A DNA stretch of 64,000 nucleotides from Monocercomonoides exilis (lineage: Eukaryota > Preaxostyla > Oxymonadida > Polymastigidae): positions 461,001 through 525,000 of the forward strand of contig LSRY02000010.1 of NCBI GenBank assembly GCA_001643675.2, read 5' to 3'. The notes under the pieces were generated by a model. It searched no databases, was not told the DNA's origin, and saw only the letters and a list, made by a program, of their open reading frames with translations. Positions 61,001 to 64,000 of the stretch are shown here, piece by piece. Every line of letters begins with the position of its first letter. The stretch's first letter is position 1. Both the position numbers and the translations under genes were made by a program.

Positions 61001-64000
61001 TGTCTTCTGAACTTTCTGCTCATTTGCACCGCATTGCCCACAAAATAGCCATCGCTCTCATCTTCTGCTTCTCCCATGCCAAAATACATGTCTTCATCGG
61101 AGTTGCTCTGCGATATCTCGTTTTCCTTCCTCCTCCACATCTCTCTCTCCTTCAGAAAGTGCTGAATCGTACTCTCTTCATCAATAGCACTCTTCGCACG
61201 TTTTCTGCCTTTGCCTCTTCCTCTTCCTCTTCCTTTCCCTTTCCCTTTTCCTTTTCCTTGACCTCTTCTCCTCATTCTGATGTTTTTGTCTTCATATCCA
61301 CTTTCACTTTCGTTTTCTTCTTCGTCTTCATTTTCCTCATCTTCTTCTGAATAATTGATCGATTTTTGCCCTTTTATGTTCTTTCTTCTTGTTGTTATTC
61401 TTTTTCCTTTCATTAACCTCTTTTTCCCTTTCGGTGCAAATTTCTTTGATTTTCCATATGTTGCAGAATCTTCACTTTCATCATCATCATCATCTTCTTC
61501 TTCTTCTGATTCTGATTCTGTTTCTGTTTCTCTTTTGTTTCTAAAAAGCAACTGCGAAGAACTAACACTTGTTGTGCTTGTTTCATAAGTTGAGCCATCA
61601 CTCGATGTGTTTGTTTCAGAAGAACTATCATCTGCTTCTCCACTACTTTCATCATCATCTTCATCATCATCATCAGAATCTTCTTTTTCTTCTCCACTTG
61701 AAGTGCTGCCTTCTTCTTCTTCTTCTTCAGAATCTGTCACTTCTGCACTTTCACCACTTTTGCTGCCTTTACTAACTGCACTTGATTCATCTGAACTATT
61801 ATCTTCCTCTTCATCTTCATCTTCATCATCAGCTGTGCTGCTTTCTTCGCTTGTGACTGTTGAATGTGCAGAAGATTCTGTTGCTGCTGAAGAAACAACA
61901 CTTAATGCATCACTTTCATCTTCATCGTCTTCTTCTTCTTCTTCTTCACTCTCAGATTCGTTTTTATTTCTCTTTTTTCTTTCCTTTTTCCTCTTCTCTT
62001 TCTCTTTCACTTTCTTTTCCTCTTCATCTTCTTCTTTCTCTTCATCTTCATCTTGTTTGTTGCTTTCCCCTTCCTCTTTCTCCTTCTTCCCTAATTTCTC
62101 CTTCTCCTTCTCAATTCTTTCTATCTCCTCTTTCAGCTTCCTCTCAAACTCTTCTTTCTCTTTCTCCTCCTGTTCCTTCATCGCCTTCAGCAGCTGCTTC
62201 TCTTTCTCTTTCCTTTCCTTTTCTTCGGATTCTCTTCGCTCATTCTCCAACTTCTGCCTTTTTTCCATCTCTTCCTTCAGCCTCCTCTTCAAATCTTCAA
62301 CCATTTTCAGTTCATTTTCTCTCGCAATGTTTTTCTCTTCCTCCTCTTTCTTTCTTCTTTCTTCTTCTTCTTTCCTCTTCTTCTCTTCTTCTTCTCTTTT
62401 CAATCGTTCTTCTTCTTCTTTTTCTTCCTTTTCCTTTCTTTCTCTTTGAAGCATTTCTTCTTTCAGTTGCATCTCTATCTTTTCTCTAAGCTTCCTCTCA
62501 ACTTCTTCTTCAATCTTTCTTCTTTCTTCTTCCTTCACCCTCTTCTTCTCCTCTTCTTCCTTTGCAATTCTTGTTTCTTCTTCTCTTCTTCTTTCTTCTT
62601 CTTTCTCTTTCTTATCCTTTTCAATTCTCATTTTCTCCTCTTCTTCTTCTTTATTTCTTCTCTCCTCTTCTTCTCTTCTCAGATTCTCTTCTTCCTCTTC
62701 CTTCCTCTTCCTCTCTTCCTCTTCTCTTCTCAATTTTTCTTCCTCTTCCTTCCTTTTCTTTTCTTCTTCTTCCATTTTCAGTTTCATTTCCAACTCCATC
62801 TTCACTTGTCTTTCAATTTCTTCTCTGATGCTCTTCATCATTTCTTCCTTCTTTCTCTTCTCTTCTTCTTCTTCTCCTTCTCCTTCTCTTCTCCTCTTCT
62901 CCCTCTCCACCTCTTTCAGCTGCTTTTCTATTTCTTCTCTGATTCTTTTGCTTATCACATCTTGTTCATTTCTTTTTTCTTTTTCTTTTTCTTTTTCTTT
63001 TTCTTCTTCAACTTCGCTTAGCTCATTCATTTTCCTGTGGCTTTTGATATCTTCTATAAATTGCTCTGAACTTCGTCTTTCCTTCAACAATTCTATGTAA
63101 TTATCAATTTTGCTTTCTTCATTGAAAACTTCCTCTTCCTTTTCTATCTTCTGATTTTTCTGCTTCTTTTCTTCATTTTTTTCATTCTCTTCTTTTTCTT
63201 CTCTTTCTTTTTGTTCAAATGGCTTTTGAGATTTCTTGTCATCTTTTGGTGTTTCGTTCTTTTCATATGCTTCTTCTTCTTCTTCAACAACTTCTTCAAC
63301 ATTCCCTTTCGGATCATTCTTAATTTCTCCTTTTTCTTCTTCTTCTTCTCTTTCTTCTTCTCTTTCTTCCTCTTTTTCTTTTTCATCATCTTCTTCTTCA
63401 ACTTTTTTATCCTCCTCTTCGTTTTCGTCTTTCCTCTCTTCATTTTCATTCATTTTTTCTTCACAAACACTTTTTTCTTTTGTTTCATCTTCCTTTTCTC
63501 CATCTTCTTCTGTCTTATTTTCTTCATCTGTGCGATTATCTTCCTGTTCTTCTTCTTTCTCAGCTTCTTCTTCCTCTTCTTTTTCTCTATCTTTGCTTTG
63601 TGCTTCATCATCAGCCTCATCTTTCTTCATCCCCTTCTCATTTTCTTCTTTTTCATCGTTTTCATCTTTTTCGTCATTTTCTTCTTTTAATTCTCCTTCT
63701 TTCGCCTCTTCTTCATATCCAAAATGATCTTCTTCGCAAACATCATCTTTCACTTCCACATCATCGCTAATATTCTTCTCATCTTCTTTCTCCTTCTCTT
63801 TCTCATTCAATTTCTTTTCTTCTCCTTCTCCTCCTTTTCCTTCTCCTTCTCCTTCTCCTTCTTTCGCTCCTTCTTTGCCATTCTCTTCTTGTTGCCTATC
63901 GTTCTCTTTCTTTTCCTTTTCAATGCTTTTTTCCTCATTTACATTTCTTTCTTCAACATCTTCTCTTTCTTCGTCCTTCTCCTTTTCATTTTCATATTTC
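55024..64000 (-). CDS. Giant Glu/Lys-rich coiled-coil protein with IQ-like motifs, 5' end outside window
   Basis: Not recognised. The frame is open to the right edge, so more than 2990 residues are visible and the start lies beyond 64000. From the N-terminal side: about 700 residues almost entirely of E, K, R and D (61960-64000); acidic Ser-rich runs (61480-61960); a Lys/Gly then Arg/Gly dipeptide run (61203-61260); a disordered Ser/Pro segment; then an ER/EE-rich helix (58560-60130). That helix carries four spaced I-E-x-x-W-like motifs: VIETAWKNHLKRK near 59715, ISEIWGRRMK near 59525, VIETRWKRVLK near 59280, IIEAAWLRTTDRR near 59135. They resemble degenerate IQ motifs. Near the C-terminus a folded-looking block (55930-56690, e.g. 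SVRKLKALWCTLQFPDGVML) stands out. It ends at TGA. Calmodulin binding is an inference from the IQ-like pattern. Confidence 0.72.
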   Translation of the reverse strand, partial: KYENEKEKDEEREDVEERNVNEEKSIEKEKKENDRQQEENGKEGAKEGEGEGEGKGGEGEEKKLNEKEKEKEDEKNISDDVEVKDDVCEEDHFGYEEEAKEGELKEENDEKDENDEKEENEKGMKKDEADDEAQSKDREKEEEEEAEKEEEQEDNRTDEENKTEEDGEKEDETKEKSVCEEKMNENEERKDENEEEDKKVEEEDDEKEKEEEREEEREEEEEKGEIKNDPKGNVEEVVEEEEEAYEKNETPKDDKKSQKPFEQKEREEKEENEKNEEKKQKNQKIEKEEEVFNEESKIDNYIELLKERRSSEQFIEDIKSHRKMNELSEVEEEKEKEKEKEKRNEQDVISKRIREEIEKQLKEVEREKRRREGEGEEEEEKRKKEEMMKSIREEIERQVKMELEMKLKMEEEEKKRKEEEEKLRREEEERKRKEEEEENLRREEEERRNKEEEEEKMRIEKDKKEKEEERRREEETRIAKEEEEKKRVKEEERRKIEEEVERKLREKIEMQLKEEMLQRERKEKEEKEEEERLKREEEEKKRKEEEERRKKEEEEKNIARENELKMVEDLKRRLKEEMEKRQKLENERRESEEKERKEKEKQLLKAMKEQEEKEKEEFERKLKEEIERIEKEKEKLGKKEKEEGESNKQDEDEEKEEDEEEKKVKEKEKRKKERKKRNKNESESEEEEEEDDEDESDALSVVSSAATESSAHSTVTSEESSTADDEDEDEEEDNSSDESSAVSKGSKSGESAEVTDSEEEEEEGSTSSGEEKEDSDDDDEDDDESSGEADDSSSETNTSSDGSTYETSTTSVSSSQLLFRNKRETETESESEEEEDDDDDESEDSATYGKSKKFAPKGKKRLMKGKRITTRRKNIKGQKSINYSEEDEENEDEEENESESGYEDKNIRMRRRGQGKGKGKGKGRGRGRGKGRKRAKSAIDEESTIQHFLKEREMWRRKENEISQSNSDEDMYFGMGEAEDESDGYFVGNAVQMSRKFRRQKMKQRSMQNNESDAEEIRESDSEGTKTRKEKQMLDEMFRQKSVLKEGNMRSSTNQATSWQLNGRGNQFSQNNQEDEESDESIVEFGVDDERIVQLCANPLSLPAFSPVSSLQEPSPRFSPTSSFSSSPDRNMNALVSSPFQQNKQNTQVHSAHPVIRHSKHISLPTPSSDSLFATRKASYPFISSSSFSSTTSFVPMRRFSQDPSQLNYQSERTRWPLLDMSRINKDAIAENMKERGRDGNADEEGEGIGGEGGGEGEGEREEEEGILHDVFGEGENEYMNLIDCELEELRAKENQQRQIVERYERVKRQKLSEMEEKEEKAKLNKAQAMFDELTQRMNELQEEKKRIEEEERRKEKERIEKERENMEQQRIALQEKEKEECRLRELNAMREEENAQRQREQEERSREAMEREREERRKKEKDSVAVIETAWKNHLKRKVVQNELLLIEIEEKAKRIDKEASYRKRMEEERRRREELERREREAKAAETISEIWGRRMKFYCSMDELEERRRREFEIREEERRRREEEEERARRREEERMRENRLMRLEEIVQKEREKEKVRRMYKKSVNVIETRWKRVLKLRKKKEEERERKMMEAEEIEAGFMDEEDELSRKKNSVSIIEAAWLRTTDRRRGKEMREAMKEERRRRREEEEESRKREEMQMSEEDERLRKMLEDMEIQRQRELKEMAAEEKAKLKRDKIERKKQREQERKEKLMREEAAMAVKLREMEEETERHLMASEESQQRWRMNEEEEKRVREESMRNSQKIKRDMMTVPIAMLDEIGRMWLKESREGEEARRAEEAEEKRMYETRLMEKAKQRKRKKRKMIAIVLADGSMQMIEEGRDGTGRDRNDSDVFNLDGEDEDEDECAVDAGLMDTLRQTVKQSLLTAQQEQNMLRQMTGEEDYSSAMSISPHPKHSQSSYRNEGKADVDGEEGQLNQKRSKKGVTKAKRKKKEGDGGDNNSPQYLVLSESDEETTIPTISLFKQLGKSRPTPNRKSPSPLSLSTSQTQKDAFSGSPAVSVATSTASTNNSSPSTSSHRNSKRSESKSSKRKKSKKRADKSPEASYSASRQSTRSSKLTSPASHRSPSLSATKVSSSPHNSIKAYNSPRHPPLSPQSVASFHSLKSRPVPSKAVDEKENDKKVHQKKDKTKTKKKKKQSPKKSGKRDKESEERDLFFDEDGEISSDESKSRRNERLLVTPRNTQHISQHQLLSAPIISSSSTASSSSYSSSSSSPMQRPQPSHLHSPVPTPSSSPTMSGRPRPAKYQLGALPSPSLSPAIQMKPTSILSSPVVSSTSSSSSSKLLPSIHNVTSEAQPNASDSLYTPSSTAKSFVIPSVSQTTAANLSQTFAASTLSSSSVTQMLSNTASSTSSSSSSSSSSSSSSSSSFVQTYPLESRVPAVPASTYPSMCIRSEAELSVLSFKSLAEALAALGGETGKMIVSWRKKALETGVFHWNLKISEEVSGKGKKNKTKAELAESKEKREMEMTNTSLASESDHSQYVIRSLLLELSDILILPGSTSFSLLSSEINKSVRKLKALWCTLQFPDGVMLRQLDWIVAEQNQHDGVLNVAVNMAPPDFPSGNSASAMASGKASSSSASSSVDIRGSRNLPLTLATHLKLSSLLHHLSPQQKFRISLCHYLSVRRVLLDYFYSCVEVGMVYSDLQGLVERIQEQTDEVRVMLAEWLTMNEWNSGHVTSNARDEVVMLEKEDQTFEKQVEKMRKLAEETREMEDDDADLVKRKGSSTNISRNQEFPGENEKERSRYLPPADLSRSSSVEPFYSTFASSDQFNLPQSTPFSSQPSYASRIPQSQTNRYSSSFSNVSPSTSTTLPSVKPLNLSQVHQSMDSNRPLTSSNHDRKKREKFQNDITNNLSVLQKEEEEMFIRYQQKAQKQKSHQNEEMTDAETSPKHKKRKIKHQQKQEPIEAIASTRRASAKTTLASSLLSVQPSAYSTGHTQRKVKRNRIAEQPPLLTSLHAPINHLSMTAY
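61203..61260 (-). repeat. Lys-Gly / Arg-Gly dipeptide-coding hexamer array
   Basis: A run of six-base units on the minus strand codes for GKGKGKGKG passing into GRGRGRG. It is an RGG-like basic tract inside the giant Glu/Lys-rich protein, sandwiched between acidic segments. Confidence 0.8.

Noticed and set aside
61607-62449. Long Ser-rich plus-strand frame opposite the giant Glu/Lys protein
   Set aside because: GAA/GAG/GAT repeats read in reverse give TTC/CTC/ATC and TCT codons, so Ser/Phe-rich antisense frames are expected. The same holds for others between 58300 and 63800.

Overview
The window looks like nuclear DNA of an intron-bearing protist, most likely an oxymonad flagellate (Preaxostyla, Monocercomonoides-like). 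The reasons are: the standard genetic code (TAA ends the CCT3 and TPR genes at family-typical ends, TGA and TAG end others), about 43 short spliceosomal introns of 42-415 nt that I could phase exactly, AT-rich spacers, serine-rich and Glu/Lys-rich insertions inside conserved proteins, and giant beta-helix surface proteins like those known from metamonads. The organism call is an inference.

Layout. 1-3241: 3' part of a gene for a surface protein (beta-helix ectodomain, one membrane span, kinase-like tail). 4202-8532: unknown Ser/Pro-rich protein. 8740-13370 (minus): origin recognition complex subunit 3 with a long AT-hook insertion. 13784-14626 (minus): PHO80-type cyclin. 15023-16993: chaperonin CCT3. 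17450-19113 (minus): LCMT1, the PP2A leucine carboxyl methyltransferase. 19283-19599: small spliced unknown. 19870-25175 (minus): unknown 1661-residue protein. 25245-26060: STI1/HOP-like TPR co-chaperone. 26315-35046 (minus): 15-exon giant WD40 protein. 35131-35929: small spliced unknown. 36261-37664: decayed Merlin-type DNA transposon. 38537-47767 (minus): complete 3042-residue paralogue of the first surface protein. 48567-54364: Ser-rich coiled-coil protein. 55024-64000 (minus, runs off the window): giant Glu/Lys-rich protein with IQ-like motifs.

The main structural feature is a pair of surface-protein genes in inverted orientation about 34 kb apart. Their cytoplasmic tails and about 440 bp of 3' flank are nearly identical, while their ectodomains have diverged. 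The tail is a degenerate kinase C-lobe that lacks the catalytic Asp and DFG but keeps APE. The housekeeping block between them covers replication licensing (ORC3), a cyclin, protein folding (CCT3, TPR co-chaperone) and PP2A methylation (LCMT1). I see no operon logic: genes alternate in strand, and divergent pairs can have start codons only 69-170 bp apart.

Exon structures were built by hand from donor and acceptor signals, reading phase and family similarity. No homology search was run.
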